The notes: generated by a model not told the origin, from the letters alone. A stretch of 61,236 bases of DNA from Candidatus Accumulibacter phosphatis (GCF_012939955.1 NZ_SPMY01000064.1:1-61236); one strand, 5' to 3'; positions 33,435-45,171 are shown, counted from the first letter of the stretch. A program made the numbers and translations.

Positions 33435-34187
33435 ATGAATATTGCCAAGCTCCAGCTCCCGCGCATTCCTGACGCCGTCGCCCATCAGATCGAAACGCGC
33501 ATTCTCGAGGGCTCCCTCAAACCCGGCGACCGCCTGCCTGCCGAACGCGAGTTGGCAATCGAGCTGGGCGTCTCGCGCCCTTCACTGCGCGAAGCCATCA
33601 AGAAGCTCGTCTCCCGGGACCTGCTGATCAGCCGTCATGGTGGCGGCACTTTCGTCACCGACCGGCTCGCAACCAGTTTTTCGGATCCCTGGCAGCAACT
33701 CATCGAGCAACACCCCCGCCTGCAGGAGGATGTGCTCGAATTTCGCCATCTGATCGAAGGGTCGGCTGCCGAACTGGCTGCGCGGCGGGCAACCGAGGGT
33801 GACCTGGAGCGTCTGGAGCAAGCCTACGTGAAACTTGACGCAGCGTACGGTGAGAACGATCGCAGTGCCCAGGTTGCGGCCGATGTCGCTTTTCACCTGA
33901 CGATTGCGGAGTCGGCGCACAACGTGCTGTTCGGTCACCTGCTGGGGAGTGTTCTGCGCCTGCTACACGAGCATGTGCGGCGCAGTCTCCGTGACATCGC
34001 GGTGAGCCCGGAAACCGGGCGGCAACTGATGGCGCAACACCGGGCCATCCACGACGCGATTCGCGCACACGAGCCGGAAACTGCTCGCCTGGCGGCGCAA
34101 ACGCATATCGATTTCGTCCGCCAGCGGCTCGACGAAGCCGCAGATTCGGAGCAGCGGCAACAGCGCTCCTTGCGCCACTTCAGTTGA
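33435..34187 (+). CDS. GntR/FCD-family regulator of lactate utilisation
   Basis: A 250-aa repressor of the FadR subfamily (LldR/LutR-like). The winged helix (LKPGDRLPAERELAIELGVS, SRPSLREAIKKLVSRDLL) occupies residues 10-75, and the all-helical FCD ligand domain with its metal-site histidines (DVAFHLTIAESAHN, HRAIHDAI, AAQTHIDFV) the rest. It is divergent from lutA with two TGGT-N3-ACCA sites between, supporting lactate-dependent control. The gene is bracketed by inverted copies of a 125-bp repeat; the right copy begins within its stop codon. Confidence 0.88.
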   Translation: MNIAKLQLPRIPDAVAHQIETRILEGSLKPGDRLPAERELAIELGVSRPSLREAIKKLVSRDLLISRHGGGTFVTDRLATSFSDPWQQLIEQHPRLQEDVLEFRHLIEGSAAELAARRATEGDLERLEQAYVKLDAAYGENDRSAQVAADVAFHLTIAESAHNVLFGHLLGSVLRLLHEHVRRSLRDIAVSPETGRQLMAQHRAIHDAIRAHEPETARLAAQTHIDFVRQRLDEAADSEQRQQRSLRHFS

Positions 34188-34303
34188 TGTGAAGTCGCGC
34201 AAGCGACTCACGAAACTCTCTTCTCCCTCGCGGGAGAAGGGCCGGGGGAAGAGGGGCGGTCATGACTTTCATGATCCGAGGTGTATCGATTGTCATGACC
34301 GTT
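34185..34303 (+). repeat. Intergenic repeat copy B, right of the regulator gene
   Basis: Begins at the TGA of the regulator: TGATGTGAAGTCGCGCAAGC, then GACTCACGAAACTC, the TCTCCCTCGCGGGAGA hairpin and CGGTCATGACTTTCATGATC, ending in GTCATGACCGTTAA. A partial further start (CCGTTAATGTGAAGTCGCGG, 34299-34318) follows. Confidence 0.85.
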
Positions 34304-34368
34304 AATGTGAAGTCGCGGCCGGCGGCCGATGGCCAGGCGCTGCGCATGCCCGCAGCCGGCCGAGCGGC

Positions 34369-34815
34369 CTAGACCTTGGCGCGCATCAGCCGCGCTTTCT
34401 CGCGCACCCAGTCGCGGTCTTTGTCGGCTTCCCGCTTGTCGTACTGCTTCTTGCCTTTCGCCAGACCAATTTCAACCTTGATGCGACCGCGCTGGAAATG
34501 CAGGTCGATCGGCAGCAGCGTGTAGCCCGCGCGTTCGACCTGGCCGATCATCTTGCTTATCTGCCTGGCGTGCAGCAGCAACTTGCGAGTACGCACTGCA
34601 TCCGGTTTGATGTGCGTCGACGCCGCCATCAGCGGTGTGATGTGCATCCCGAAAAGGAAAACTTCGCCTTTGCGGACGACGACATAGGCTTCCTTGATAC
34701 TCGCCCGACCGGCGCGGATCGCCTTCACTTCCCAACCTTCCAGCACCAAGCCCGCCTCGACCTTCTCTTCTATGAAGTAGTCATGAAAAGCCTTCTTGTT
34801 GGCGACAATGCTCAT
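34369..34815 (-). CDS. smpB: SsrA-binding protein SmpB
   Basis: A 148-aa RNA-binding protein that delivers tmRNA to stalled ribosomes in trans-translation. The fold is complete: [20 protein letters not shown] at the N-terminus, [19 protein letters not shown], the [10 protein letters not shown] segment and a basic C-terminal tail ([20 protein letters not shown]). It is divergent from ratA, the standard betaproteobacterial arrangement. Confidence 0.95.
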   Translation of the reverse strand: MSIVANKKAFHDYFIEEKVEAGLVLEGWEVKAIRAGRASIKEAYVVVRKGEVFLFGMHITPLMAASTHIKPDAVRTRKLLLHARQISKMIGQVERAGYTLLPIDLHFQRGRIKVEIGLAKGKKQYDKREADKDRDWVREKARLMRAKV

Positions 34816-34862
34816 GGTGCCTTTTCTCGGGAAATTGGGGCGTGGGTGGGGGCGTGCGATGC

Positions 34863-34879
34863 TAGAATATTTGATTCTA
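34863..34879. promoter_or_regulatory. Inverted repeat in the smpB-ratA spacer
   Basis: TAGAAT-ATTTG-ATTCTA is a perfect 6-bp dyad. Each arm also resembles a -10 hexamer (TAGAAT) on its own strand, so it may be a bidirectional promoter core rather than an operator. Confidence 0.4.
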
Positions 34880-34910
34880 CAGGATTCACGAGGTACGGCA
34901 GAGGATGGCC

Positions 34911-35348
34911 ATGGTCAAGAAATCGGTGCTGATCGAACGTTCATCGCAGCAGATGTTCGACCTTGTCGACCGTGTCGAGGACTATCCGAAGTTTCTACCG
35001 TGGTGCAGCCAGACGCGCTGCGAGTTTCGCGACGAGCAGAAAACGGTCGCCACGCTGCACATCAACTACCGCAACGTGACTTCGCATTTCACCACCGAGA
35101 ACGACAAGGAGTCGCCACAGTGGATGAGAATCCACCTGGTGGATGGCCCGTTTCGCCGCCTTGAAGGCCTCTGGCGTTTCAAGCCCCTGGCCGACTACGC
35201 GTGCAAGATCGAGTTCCAGCTATCCTACGAATTCTCCAGCAAGATGTTCGAAAAAGTGATCGGTCCGGTTTTCAGCCAGATCGCCAACACTTTCGTCGAC
35301 GCCTTCGTAAAACGCGCCAACGAAGTGCATGGCTTGCCCAATGCCTGA
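34911..35348 (+). CDS. ratA: RatA/COQ10-like START-domain protein
   Basis: A 145-aa START/polyketide-cyclase-fold protein. E. coli RatA is reported to block 70S ribosome formation; eukaryotic Coq10 binds ubiquinone. The family pattern is present: [39 protein letters not shown] and [22 protein letters not shown] 34911 is preferred because GAGG lies six bases before it; ATG 34905 would touch it. It overlaps rnfH by 8 bp. Confidence 0.9.
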   Translation: MVKKSVLIERSSQQMFDLVDRVEDYPKFLPWCSQTRCEFRDEQKTVATLHINYRNVTSHFTTENDKESPQWMRIHLVDGPFRRLEGLWRFKPLADYACKIEFQLSYEFSSKMFEKVIGPVFSQIANTFVDAFVKRANEVHGLPNA

Positions 35349-35655
35349 ACTGCTCGCCATCGAGGTAATCTACGCCTTGCCAGACAAGCAGCAGCTGGTC
35401 AGCCTGCAGCTTGCCGCGGGCAGCACCGTGCGCGAGGCGATCGAGGCGTCCGGACTGCTGCCAAAGCACCCGGAAATCGACCTCGCAAAAAACAAGATCG
35501 GCATTTTCGGCAAACTCACCAAGCCCGATGCAGAACTACGCGATCAGGACCGCGTCGAGCTCTACCGCCCGCTGATTGCCGATCCGAAAGAAGTGCGCAA
35601 GCAACGTGCCGCCGAAGGCAAGGTCATGAAAAAAGGCGCCGGCGAAGGCGAGTAG
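35341..35655 (+). CDS. rnfH: RnfH/RatB-family ubiquitin-fold protein
   Basis: A 104-aa beta-grasp protein: IEVIYALPDKQQLVSLQLAA, then KIGIFGKLTKPDAELRDQDR and VELYRPLIADPKEVRKQRA. Family members occur beside ratA or rnf genes; biochemical role unknown. It starts inside the ratA 3' end (ATG 35341), so translation is coupled. Confidence 0.9.
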   Translation: MPELLAIEVIYALPDKQQLVSLQLAAGSTVREAIEASGLLPKHPEIDLAKNKIGIFGKLTKPDAELRDQDRVELYRPLIADPKEVRKQRAAEGKVMKKGAGEGE

Positions 35656-35734
35656 GCGAGAAAGCAGGATTCGCGCAGCGCGTTTGCCAGCACTTCCGCA
35701 GCGTCCATAGCACACTTCACCCTCCACGCTTCTC

Positions 35735-36178
35735 TCAGTGGCAACTGGCCTGCACGTCCTGGCGTAGCTTGGCGATCGCCTGCGTGCGCTGCGCCTCGTC
35801 GAGGTAGTAGCGCTCGCCCTTGCTGTCACGCATTGCCACGCGTTCGCCAGACTCCAGAAGCTGCAGCGAGCGACGCGCGCTCGCGCAGTTTTCCTTTTTC
35901 TGCGCCGCCAGGCGCTGCTCCTTGTCGGCCTGCTCGGCGCCTTCCTGCGATTCCTTCTGACGCTTGCGAAACGCCATCTCGCGGTCAGCCAGGGTCTGGT
36001 CGCTGGCCTCGCTCGCTGGTGGGGAATCGGCTTCGATTTTCCGCGCGCCCGTGACGCTCCCGGGAGGCGGTCGGTCGGAAATTACCGTCGTGTTGTTTTC
36101 GTCCTGCCATTGATAAATCTGCGCCTGCGCAGCGAAGGCGGCAAGTAGCATGGCGGCAGCAGGAGCAATGCGCTTCAT
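35735..36178 (-). CDS. DUF4124 periplasmic protein
   Basis: A 147-aa protein with a signal peptide (about 19 residues, ending AQAQ) and an N-terminal DUF4124 domain ([20 protein letters not shown]). The rest is a charged, probably coiled-coil region ([20 protein letters not shown]) and a helix ending in SCH. The function is unknown; its place between rnfH and guaB is common in Rhodocyclales and relatives. Confidence 0.8.
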   Translation of the reverse strand: MKRIAPAAAMLLAAFAAQAQIYQWQDENNTTVISDRPPPGSVTGARKIEADSPPASEASDQTLADREMAFRKRQKESQEGAEQADKEQRLAAQKKENCASARRSLQLLESGERVAMRDSKGERYYLDEAQRTQAIAKLRQDVQASCH

Positions 36179-36206
36179 GGGCGTTCAGCGGTAAGGGAGC
36201 ACGCTG

Positions 36207-36212
36207 TATAAT
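36207..36212 (+). promoter_or_regulatory. guaB: Probable -10 element of guaB
   Basis: TATAAT is a perfect sigma-70 -10 hexamer 29 bp before the guaB ATG. A weak -35 (TTCAGC at 36184) lies 17 bp upstream of it. Confidence 0.6.
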
Positions 36213-36240
36213 ACGTTTTTGTGACCTCGGATCAAAGGCT

Positions 36241-37701
36241 ATGCGTTTAATCCAACGGGCGCTGACGTTCGATGATGTGCTCCTCGTTCCCGCCCATTCT
36301 TCCGTAATGCCACGCGATGTCACGCTCAAGACGCGTTTGACGCGCAACATCAGCCTCGAACTGCCGCTGGTTTCGGCGGCCATGGACACCGTCACCGAGG
36401 CGCGCCTGGCGATCGCCCTGGCGCAGGAAGGCGGCATCGGAATCGTGCACAAGAACTTCAGCCCAAAAGTGCAAGCCGCCGAAGTCGCCAAGGTCAAGCG
36501 TTTTGAGTCCGGGATCCTCAAGGACCCGATTACCGTACCGCCGACCATGTCGGTGCGCGAGGTGCTGGCGCTGACCACCCTGCACAAGATCTCCGGCGTT
36601 CCGGTGCTCGATGGCCGAGTCGTCGTCGGCATCGTCACCAACCGCGACCTGCGCTTCGAAACCAAACTCGACCAGCCGGTGAGCAACATCATGACGCCGC
36701 AGAATCGCCTGGTGACTGTCCCTGAAGGGGCAACGATCGAAGAAGGCAAGGCGGTAATCCACAAGCACCGTCTCGAACGCGTGGTGGTCATCAACGACGC
36801 CTTCGAACTGCGCGGCCTGATCACCGTCAAGGACATCATCAAGACCACCGAACACCCGAACGCCAGCAAGGACGCTTCCGGACGCTTGCGGGCCGGCGCC
36901 GCCGTCGGTGTCGGCCCAGGCACCGAAGAACGCGTCGAACTGCTCGCCGAAGCCGGCGTCGATGTCCTCGTCGTCGATACCGCGCACGGCCATTCGCAAG
37001 GCGTGCTCGACCGCGTCAAGTGGATCAAGAAGAACTTTCCCGATGTCGAGGTGATCGGCGGCAATATCGCCACCGCAGAAGCGGCGCTGGCGATGGTCGA
37101 CCATGGTGCCGACGGCGTCAAAGTGGGCATAGGCCCGGGCTCGATCTGCACCACGCGCATCGTCGCCGGCGTCGGCGTACCGCAGATCACGGCCATCCAG
37201 AACGTCCATGATGCCCTCAAGGACTGCGGCGTGCCGATGATCGCCGACGGCGGCATTCGCTACTCCGGCGACATCTCGAAGGCAATCGCTGCCGGCGGCA
37301 ACGCGGTCATGCTCGGCGGCCTCTTCGCCGGCACCGAGGAAGCGCCCGGCGAGGTCGAACTCTTCCAGGGACGTTCGTACAAATCCTATCGCGGCATGGG
37401 TTCGATCGGCGCCATGGCCGCCGGCGCTGCCGACCGCTATTTCCAGGAAGAAACGGCCAACGTCGACAAACTGGTCCCCGAAGGCATCGAAGGCCGCGTT
37501 CCCTACAAGGGCTCCGTGCTGGCGGTGATTCATCAGTTGATGGGCGGCCTGCGCTCGTCGATGGGCTACCTCGGCTGCCGGACGATCGCCGAAATGCACG
37601 CACGGGCGACCTTCGTCCAGATCACCTCGGCCGGTGTCCGCGAATCGCACGTCCATGACGTACAGATCACCAAGGAAGCTCCCAACTACCACGTCGATTG
37701 A
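36241..37701 (+). CDS. guaB: Inosine-5'-monophosphate dehydrogenase
   Basis: Oxidises IMP to XMP with NAD+, the committed step of guanine nucleotide synthesis. The 486-aa protein is complete, with two CBS domains (about residues 95-205) inserted in the TIM barrel, the catalytic Cys loop [20 protein letters not shown] and the flap RGMGSIGAM. It is followed by guaA after 58 bp. Confidence 0.97.
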   Translation: MRLIQRALTFDDVLLVPAHSSVMPRDVTLKTRLTRNISLELPLVSAAMDTVTEARLAIALAQEGGIGIVHKNFSPKVQAAEVAKVKRFESGILKDPITVPPTMSVREVLALTTLHKISGVPVLDGRVVVGIVTNRDLRFETKLDQPVSNIMTPQNRLVTVPEGATIEEGKAVIHKHRLERVVVINDAFELRGLITVKDIIKTTEHPNASKDASGRLRAGAAVGVGPGTEERVELLAEAGVDVLVVDTAHGHSQGVLDRVKWIKKNFPDVEVIGGNIATAEAALAMVDHGADGVKVGIGPGSICTTRIVAGVGVPQITAIQNVHDALKDCGVPMIADGGIRYSGDISKAIAAGGNAVMLGGLFAGTEEAPGEVELFQGRSYKSYRGMGSIGAMAAGAADRYFQEETANVDKLVPEGIEGRVPYKGSVLAVIHQLMGGLRSSMGYLGCRTIAEMHARATFVQITSAGVRESHVHDVQITKEAPNYHVD

Positions 37702-37759
37702 GCATCGATTGACGATTCACGGGCGGCTACGGGCCGCCCGCTTCATTTGAGGCGTCGCC

Positions 37760-39325
37760 ATGTCCCACCAAAGAATTCTGATCCTCGACTTCGGTTCGCA
37801 GGTCGCGCAGCTGATTGCCCGCCGCGTCCGCGAGCAGCAGGTTTACTGCGAACTGCATCCCTACGACGTCTCCGCGGACTTCATCCGCGACTTCCAGCCG
37901 CAGGGAATCATCCTCTCCGGCGGCCCCAATTCGGTCTACGACGTCGAGGACTTCAAAGCCCCGCAGGTGGTGTTCGAACTCGGCGTGCCGGTGCTCGGCA
38001 TCTGCTATGGCATGCAGCTGATGGCGGCGCAGTTGGGCGGCAGCGTCGAAAGCTCGAACAAGCGCGAATTCGGCTATGCCGAAATGCGCGCCCGCGGCCA
38101 CTCGGAGTTGTTCAGGGGCATCGAGGATAGACGCAACGGTGAAGGGCACGGGCTGCTCGACGTCTGGATGAGCCACGGCGACAAGGTCACCACCCTGCCC
38201 CCGGGTTTCAAGCTGATCGGCAGCAACCCATCGACGCCGATCGCCGCCATGGCCGACGAAGAGCGCAAGTTCTACGCCGTACAGTTCCATCCCGAGGTCA
38301 CGCACACCCTCAAGGGCAAGGACATCCTCGGCCGCTTCGTGCGCGACATCTGCGCCTGCGGCCACGACTGGAACATGCCTGATTACGTCGGCGAAGCGGT
38401 CGACCGGATTCGCGCCCAGGTGGGCCAGGAGGAAGTCATCCTCGGCCTTTCGGGCGGCGTCGATTCGTCAGTGGCCGCAGCGCTGATCCACCGCGCCATC
38501 GGCGACCAGCTGACCTGCGTTTTCGTCGATAACGGCCTGCTGCGCCTCAATGAAGCCGAGCAGGTTATGCACACCTTTGCCCGCAATCTCGGCGTCAAGG
38601 TGGTGCATGTCGACGCCAGTGCACAGTTCATGGGCCATCTGCAGGGAGTCTCCGATCCCGAGCAGAAGCGCAAGATCATCGGCCGCGAGTTTGTCGAAGT
38701 TTTCCAGGTCGAGGCCGCCAAGCTGGCCAACGCCAAATGGCTGGCGCAGGGAACCATCTACCCCGATGTAATCGAGTCCGCCGGCGCCAAGACCAGGAAA
38801 GCCCACACCATCAAGAGCCACCACAATGTCGGCGGCCTGCCCGAAGATCTCAACCTGAAGCTGCTCGAACCGCTGCGCGAGCTGTTCAAGGACGAAGTCC
38901 GCGAACTCGGCGTCGCCCTCGGTCTGGCCCACGACATGGTCTATCGCCACCCTTTCCCCGGCCCCGGTCTCGGCGTGCGCATCCTCGGCGAAGTGAAGCC
39001 CGAATTTGCCGACCTGCTGCGCCGCGCCGACGCCATCTTCATCGACGAACTGCGTGCCGCCGGCTGGTACGAGAAAACCAGTCAGGCCTTCGCCGTCTTC
39101 CTGCCCGTCAAGTCGGTCGGCGTCATGGGCGACGGTCGCACCTACGAATACGTCGTCGCCCTGCGCGCCGTTGAAACGCAGGACTTCATGACCGCGCAAT
39201 GGGCCGAACTGCCACACAGCCTGCTCGGCAAGGTATCCAACCGGATCATCAACGAAGTGCGCGGCATCAACCGCGTGGTCTACGACATCTCGGGCAAGCC
39301 GCCGGCGACGATCGAGTGGGAATAG
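37760..39325 (+). CDS. guaA: GMP synthase (glutamine-hydrolysing)
   Basis: Converts XMP to GMP using glutamine and ATP. The 521-aa protein has the class I glutamine amidotransferase domain (Cys in [12 protein letters not shown], His-x-Glu in QFHPEVTH), the ATP-pyrophosphatase P-loop [13 protein letters not shown] and the C-terminal dimerisation domain ending PPATIEWE. It forms an operon with guaB. Confidence 0.97.
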   Translation: MSHQRILILDFGSQVAQLIARRVREQQVYCELHPYDVSADFIRDFQPQGIILSGGPNSVYDVEDFKAPQVVFELGVPVLGICYGMQLMAAQLGGSVESSNKREFGYAEMRARGHSELFRGIEDRRNGEGHGLLDVWMSHGDKVTTLPPGFKLIGSNPSTPIAAMADEERKFYAVQFHPEVTHTLKGKDILGRFVRDICACGHDWNMPDYVGEAVDRIRAQVGQEEVILGLSGGVDSSVAAALIHRAIGDQLTCVFVDNGLLRLNEAEQVMHTFARNLGVKVVHVDASAQFMGHLQGVSDPEQKRKIIGREFVEVFQVEAAKLANAKWLAQGTIYPDVIESAGAKTRKAHTIKSHHNVGGLPEDLNLKLLEPLRELFKDEVRELGVALGLAHDMVYRHPFPGPGLGVRILGEVKPEFADLLRRADAIFIDELRAAGWYEKTSQAFAVFLPVKSVGVMGDGRTYEYVVALRAVETQDFMTAQWAELPHSLLGKVSNRIINEVRGINRVVYDISGKPPATIEWE

Positions 39326-39486
39326 GCAGCCGCCCGGCTTCTGGCCTTCTGCTGAGCACACCAGCGGCGTGACTTCCTGGTGAATTCTTCGCTTTGACGC
39401 GGAGAGCTTTAGCCAAGGGCATGTTACTTGGCCAGCGGCCGCCAATGAAGGGGTTTGGAGTGCGGCGGAACGGAAAGCTTTACGAG

Positions 39487-39717
39487 CTATTCTCTTGCGG
39501 CGCGCTGTGTAGTCGAAGCGCTGACCACAGGCTGCCGTTTGCCTGTCTTCACGCTCTTCAGATTGACCTCAAACGGTAAGCAGCGCTCATCCGCTACGTG
39601 CACCATCAACAGGCGAATAGCGTCCGAAATGGACAGGCCCATTGCTTTGAGCGCGACGACGGCGCGCTTCTTTGTCTTGGTGTCGATACGCGCACGCACA
39701 TCAGTATCGGTTCTCAT
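39487..39717 (-). CDS. Orphan RelB/DinJ-family antitoxin
   Basis: A 76-aa protein with the RelB/DinJ ribbon-helix-helix: MRTDTDVRARIDTKTKKRAV, then LKAMGLSISDAIRLLMVHVA. The ATG at 39717 follows GGAG, so it looks expressible. Intact systems carry a RelE/YafQ toxin directly downstream; the 160 bp between its stop and guaA encode none I can recognise. It therefore appears to be a solitary antitoxin left after toxin loss. Confidence 0.75.
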   Translation of the reverse strand: MRTDTDVRARIDTKTKKRAVVALKAMGLSISDAIRLLMVHVADERCLPFEVNLKSVKTGKRQPVVSASTTQRAARE

Positions 39718-39810
39718 GGCAATTCTCCTTCCATCGGCTTCGTCCCTCGCTTGTGTTCCCATGGGGTAGCCTCACCGGGAAGACAGGTATCGGGACCTGC
39801 CAAACGCAAG

Positions 39811-39836
39811 AAAAACGGGGGGCCAACCGGCCCCCG
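39811..39836 (-). terminator. Rho-independent terminator of nirS
   Basis: On the minus strand GGGGGCC-GGTT-GGCCCCC is followed by CG and TTTTT. It lies 21 bp after the nirS stop. Confidence 0.9.
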
Positions 39837-39856
39837 CATTCTCCTGCGTCAATAGC

Positions 39857-41934
<2,078 letters not shown>

Positions 41935-42738
41935 CTAGCCGGGTTTTCCGTCTAGCCGTGCCCGTGACAGTAGCGGCCAGTAGCGAATCGCGTAGAGTGA
42001 TTGCGCGTACGGGCAAATGTACTTGCACATGTGCTCGCGCATGAAACCGGCGTTGCCATAGGTGGCAGCGCCGTAGAAGAGAACCCAGAATAGCTCCCAC
42101 GGGCCAAGCGACAGCTCGACGATGCCGTGGGTCAAGTCGCCAATAGGCGTGAAATAGCCGACGAAAGTCAGGCCAGTCCAAAGGGCAAGCGCGATCCAGA
42201 GGGTGTGCTTTGCAGTCTTGACGGCCAACTTGTGCACCGACCAAGGTGCAGCGTCGAGCTTCATGCGTTTCGGTCGCTCACCTTCTGCGAGTTTTTCCAA
42301 CCACAGAAACATCTCGGTGTAGACCGTTTGCGGACAGGTATAGCCGCACCACAAGCGCCCGGCGACGGCGGTGAACAGGAACAGTGCCAGCGCCGAGAGG
42401 GCGAGGAGGATCGCCAGATAGATCGCGTCCTGCGGCCAGAGGACGAGATCGAACAGGTAGAAGCGCCGCGTATCGAGGTCGAACAGAACCGCTTGCCGGC
42501 CATTCCAGGGCAACCAGCAGAGGCCATAGAAGACGAGTTGGGTCAACCAGATGAAGGCCCAGCGCCAACGTTGAAAGTAACCGTTGATCGAGCGTGGATA
42601 GACTTGGCGTCCGGGTCGACGATGGGCTTTATCGCGATGACGCGCTTTCTCGGGCTGGCCGTGGCGTTTGGCATGGTCTGGTGGTCGCGCTCCGTGCGGA
42701 TTGACATACGGCAGATGGAAGTGCGGGGCAAGGGCCAC
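41935..42738 (-). CDS. CcoG/RdxA-like membrane protein lacking its ferredoxin half
   Basis: A 267-aa membrane protein that matches the N-terminal part of CcoG (RdxA/FixG): IYPRS-like VYPRSINGYFQRWRW, VFYGLCWLPWNGRQAVLFDL, LFTAVAGRLWCGYTCPQTVY and NAGFMREHMCKYICPYAQ. CcoG normally goes on for about 200 more residues with two [4Fe-4S] motifs and an Ig-like domain (family knowledge); here the frame diverges after CPYAQ and stops. The start is GTG 42738. It lies 35 bp downstream of norZ, probably in one transcript. It may be a decayed gene or a real short variant using only the transmembrane cysteines. Confidence 0.75.
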   Translation of the reverse strand: MALAPHFHLPYVNPHGARPPDHAKRHGQPEKARHRDKAHRRPGRQVYPRSINGYFQRWRWAFIWLTQLVFYGLCWLPWNGRQAVLFDLDTRRFYLFDLVLWPQDAIYLAILLALSALALFLFTAVAGRLWCGYTCPQTVYTEMFLWLEKLAEGERPKRMKLDAAPWSVHKLAVKTAKHTLWIALALWTGLTFVGYFTPIGDLTHGIVELSLGPWELFWVLFYGAATYGNAGFMREHMCKYICPYAQSLYAIRYWPLLSRARLDGKPG

Positions 42739-42773
42739 CGGCCCTTGCCCCGGAACTCTCGCCTGATCCAGTC

Positions 42774-45056
42774 CTACATCGTCTTGCCGGCAAACGCGTT
42801 GGCACTGGCGACGGCTGCCGGATTACGTTGCACAATCAGTAAGCGCCCAGCGAAGATGGCCAGGAACAGCGTACCAAGAGCAAAAACGATGTCTCCCGGG
42901 ACGCGCAACCAGACGAAGGTTTCCATCCACGACGAATGCACGAAAGCCGGCGAACGTGCAAACCATACACCCTCGCTGATGCTAGCCCACGCCTGGTAGA
43001 CACCGGCCGGAACGAGCGACATGAAGACCATCATCGCCAGACCGATATTGAGCGACCAGAAAGTCAGAGCGAGCAACTTGTCGGACCACGCCCCGTGGTT
43101 CGCAAGACCACGCAGACAGAACAGCAGCAGGCCGATGCCGAGCATTCCATAGACGCCAAACAGAGCCGCATGACCGTGCGCTGCGGTCATGTTCATTCCC
43201 TGCATGTAGTAAAGGGCGATCGGCGTATTGAGCGTGAAGCCGAGGAGGCCGGCGCCGACGACGTTCCAGAAGCCAACGGCGATGAAGCACAGAATCGGCC
43301 ACTTGTACGCCCGCACCCAGGGTGCTGCTTGCGAACGCTGATAGTTGCGCCATGCTTCGACGCCGATCATGGCCAGTGGTACCACTTCCAGTGCCGAGAA
43401 CATGGCGCCGATGGCGATAACCGAAGTCGGCGTGCCGGTGAAGTAGAGATGGTGCAGTGTGCCGAGAATGCCGCCGAACAGGAAGACAATGGTTTCCAGG
43501 ATGATCGCGCTGTTGGCGGTCGCCGCGCGGATCAGGCCGAGACGGGTGAAAAGCAGGGCAATGACGGCCGTGGCGAAGACCTCGAAGAAGCCCTCGACCC
43601 ACAGATGCACCAGCCACCAGCGCCAGTATTCGACCATCGCGTAGTGTGTTTTCTGGCCCCAGGCCAGCGAAGTCGCGTAAAAGCCACCGATGCACAGCGC
43701 AGCAAGGAAGACCATGGCGATCAGCCCGCGGCTTTCGGAGGGTGTGCGCAGCGCCGGCATCAGGGCGCGGCCGAGCAGCGTTACCCAGATCAGCAGACCA
43801 GCGAACAACAGGATCTGCCAGACACGGCCCATGCTGGTGTACTCGAGCCCCTGGTTGCCGATCCAGAAACTGTAGTCGTTACCGATATTCTGCAAGGTGC
43901 CCAGCCAACCGGTGACCGTCGAGCCGGCGACGATGATCAGTAAGGCATAGAACAGAACATTGACACCCAGGCGCTGGTATTTCGGTTCGCTGCCGGAAAT
44001 CGCCGGTGCGATGTAGAGGCCTGTGGCCAGCCAGGCGGTGGCGATCCACAGCACGGCGAACTGCGTGTGGATGGTTCGACTGACGGTAAAGGGCAGGATC
44101 TCGCCGAGCGGGATACCGAAGAAGCTCGTTCCCTCGACCGCATAGTGTGCGGTGATGACGCCCATGCCGACTTGCGCCAGGATCAACGCGATGACCACAT
44201 AGAAATACTTGCGGGTGGCCAGCATCGATGGCGTTGCCTTGAAGTTGAAGAGCGGGTCAGCCTTTGGCGGGGTTGGGTCACCTGCTTCGTGGCTGGTCGA
44301 GTGGAAGAAGATCATCGCCGCGATCGCCCCGAGCATGAGAATGACGCTGGCGATCGACCAGACGCCGGTACCGGTCGTCGGCGTATTGCCGACCAGCGGC
44401 TCGTGTGGCCAATTGCTGGTGTAGCTCAAGTTGCTTTCGCCCGGGCGGTCGGTCACAGCCGACCAGGCGCTCCAGAAGAAGAAAGCCGTCAGGTCCTGCC
44501 GATCGGTTGCGTCGCGCAGAATATTGGCCGGCATCGCGTACTGCTCGCGCAATGCATCGAGCGCCGGTTCGCCACCAAAGAGGTCGGCGTAGTGCTTTGC
44601 CACCTGCGCGACTGCGGCAGCTCGATCAGCACTCAGGCTGATCGAGCCGCTGCCAGCGTCGTAGGTATTGCGGCGGAGCTCGGTCTTCAACAGTGCATCG
44701 AGCTGTGCTTGCTGACGGGGCTGAAGGTGCTCGTAGGCGGCGCCGAAATCACGCTGTGCCCAGATCGCCCGCAGCGCAACCGCTTCGCGGTGCAGCCAGT
44801 CGGCTGACCAGTCCGGCGCGAGATAGCTGCCGTGCCCCCAGACCGAGCCCAGTTGCTGGCCGCCGGCCGAGAGCCAGGATTGCTGGCCTTGCTGCACCTG
44901 CCCTTCGGAAAAGAGAACCTGGCCGTCACTGCTGACCACCTGCGTCGGAATGGGCGGCGCGTGCACGAAAATCTCGCGGCCAACCCAGCCCAGCGCGGCG
45001 AAGGAAAGCACGCAGATCAGCGCTAGCCAGATCCACAGCTTGCGTGTGTTATGCAT
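42774..45056 (-). CDS. norZ: Quinol-dependent nitric oxide reductase
   Basis: Single-subunit inner-membrane qNOR that reduces NO to N2O with quinol. The 760-aa protein has the N-terminal cytochrome-c-like extension without a haem motif (SEGQVQQGQQSWLSAGGQQL) that marks qNOR, then about 14 transmembrane helices with haem and FeB histidines (SRTIHTQFAVLW, WWLVHLWVEGFFEVF, GTLHHLYFTG, AHGHAALFGVYG). Two NsrR-like dyads cover its promoter, so expression should follow NO. It is preceded by nsrR on the same strand. Confidence 0.95.
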   Translation of the reverse strand: MHNTRKLWIWLALICVLSFAALGWVGREIFVHAPPIPTQVVSSDGQVLFSEGQVQQGQQSWLSAGGQQLGSVWGHGSYLAPDWSADWLHREAVALRAIWAQRDFGAAYEHLQPRQQAQLDALLKTELRRNTYDAGSGSISLSADRAAAVAQVAKHYADLFGGEPALDALREQYAMPANILRDATDRQDLTAFFFWSAWSAVTDRPGESNLSYTSNWPHEPLVGNTPTTGTGVWSIASVILMLGAIAAMIFFHSTSHEAGDPTPPKADPLFNFKATPSMLATRKYFYVVIALILAQVGMGVITAHYAVEGTSFFGIPLGEILPFTVSRTIHTQFAVLWIATAWLATGLYIAPAISGSEPKYQRLGVNVLFYALLIIVAGSTVTGWLGTLQNIGNDYSFWIGNQGLEYTSMGRVWQILLFAGLLIWVTLLGRALMPALRTPSESRGLIAMVFLAALCIGGFYATSLAWGQKTHYAMVEYWRWWLVHLWVEGFFEVFATAVIALLFTRLGLIRAATANSAIILETIVFLFGGILGTLHHLYFTGTPTSVIAIGAMFSALEVVPLAMIGVEAWRNYQRSQAAPWVRAYKWPILCFIAVGFWNVVGAGLLGFTLNTPIALYYMQGMNMTAAHGHAALFGVYGMLGIGLLLFCLRGLANHGAWSDKLLALTFWSLNIGLAMMVFMSLVPAGVYQAWASISEGVWFARSPAFVHSSWMETFVWLRVPGDIVFALGTLFLAIFAGRLLIVQRNPAAVASANAFAGKTM

Positions 45057-45121
45057 GATAAAGCTCCTTTACGGTATCGGTAAAACCAATGGAAGGGAAC
45101 GAAACGGCGACAAGCTTCTTT

Positions 45122-45144
45122 AAGTGGCATTCTAAATACCTCTT
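45122..45144. promoter_or_regulatory. NsrR-like operator 1, over the norZ -10
   Basis: AAGTGGCATTC-T-AAATACCTCTT is an 11-1-11 dyad of the NsrR type (half-site near AAGNNGCATTT). It covers the norZ -10 hexamer (TAGAAT on the minus strand, 45129-45134). Confidence 0.7.
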
Positions 45145-45157
45145 ATAAAAGATGCAA
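45129..45157 (-). promoter_or_regulatory. Predicted norZ promoter
   Basis: On the minus strand TTGCAT (45157-45152), a 17-bp spacer and TAGAAT (45134-45129). The ATG of norZ is 73 bp downstream of the -10 element. Confidence 0.6.
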
Positions 45158-45171
45158 ACAAAATGCTTCTT
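45149..45171. promoter_or_regulatory. NsrR-like operator 2, over the norZ -35
   Basis: AAGATGCAAAC-A-AAATGCTTCTT, a second 11-1-11 dyad whose centre is 27 bp from the first. It covers the -35 element. Confidence 0.75.

Noticed and set aside
36247-37692. Minus-strand frames of over 400 codons opposite guaB
   Set aside because: Shadows of guaB, whose own frame is unambiguous.
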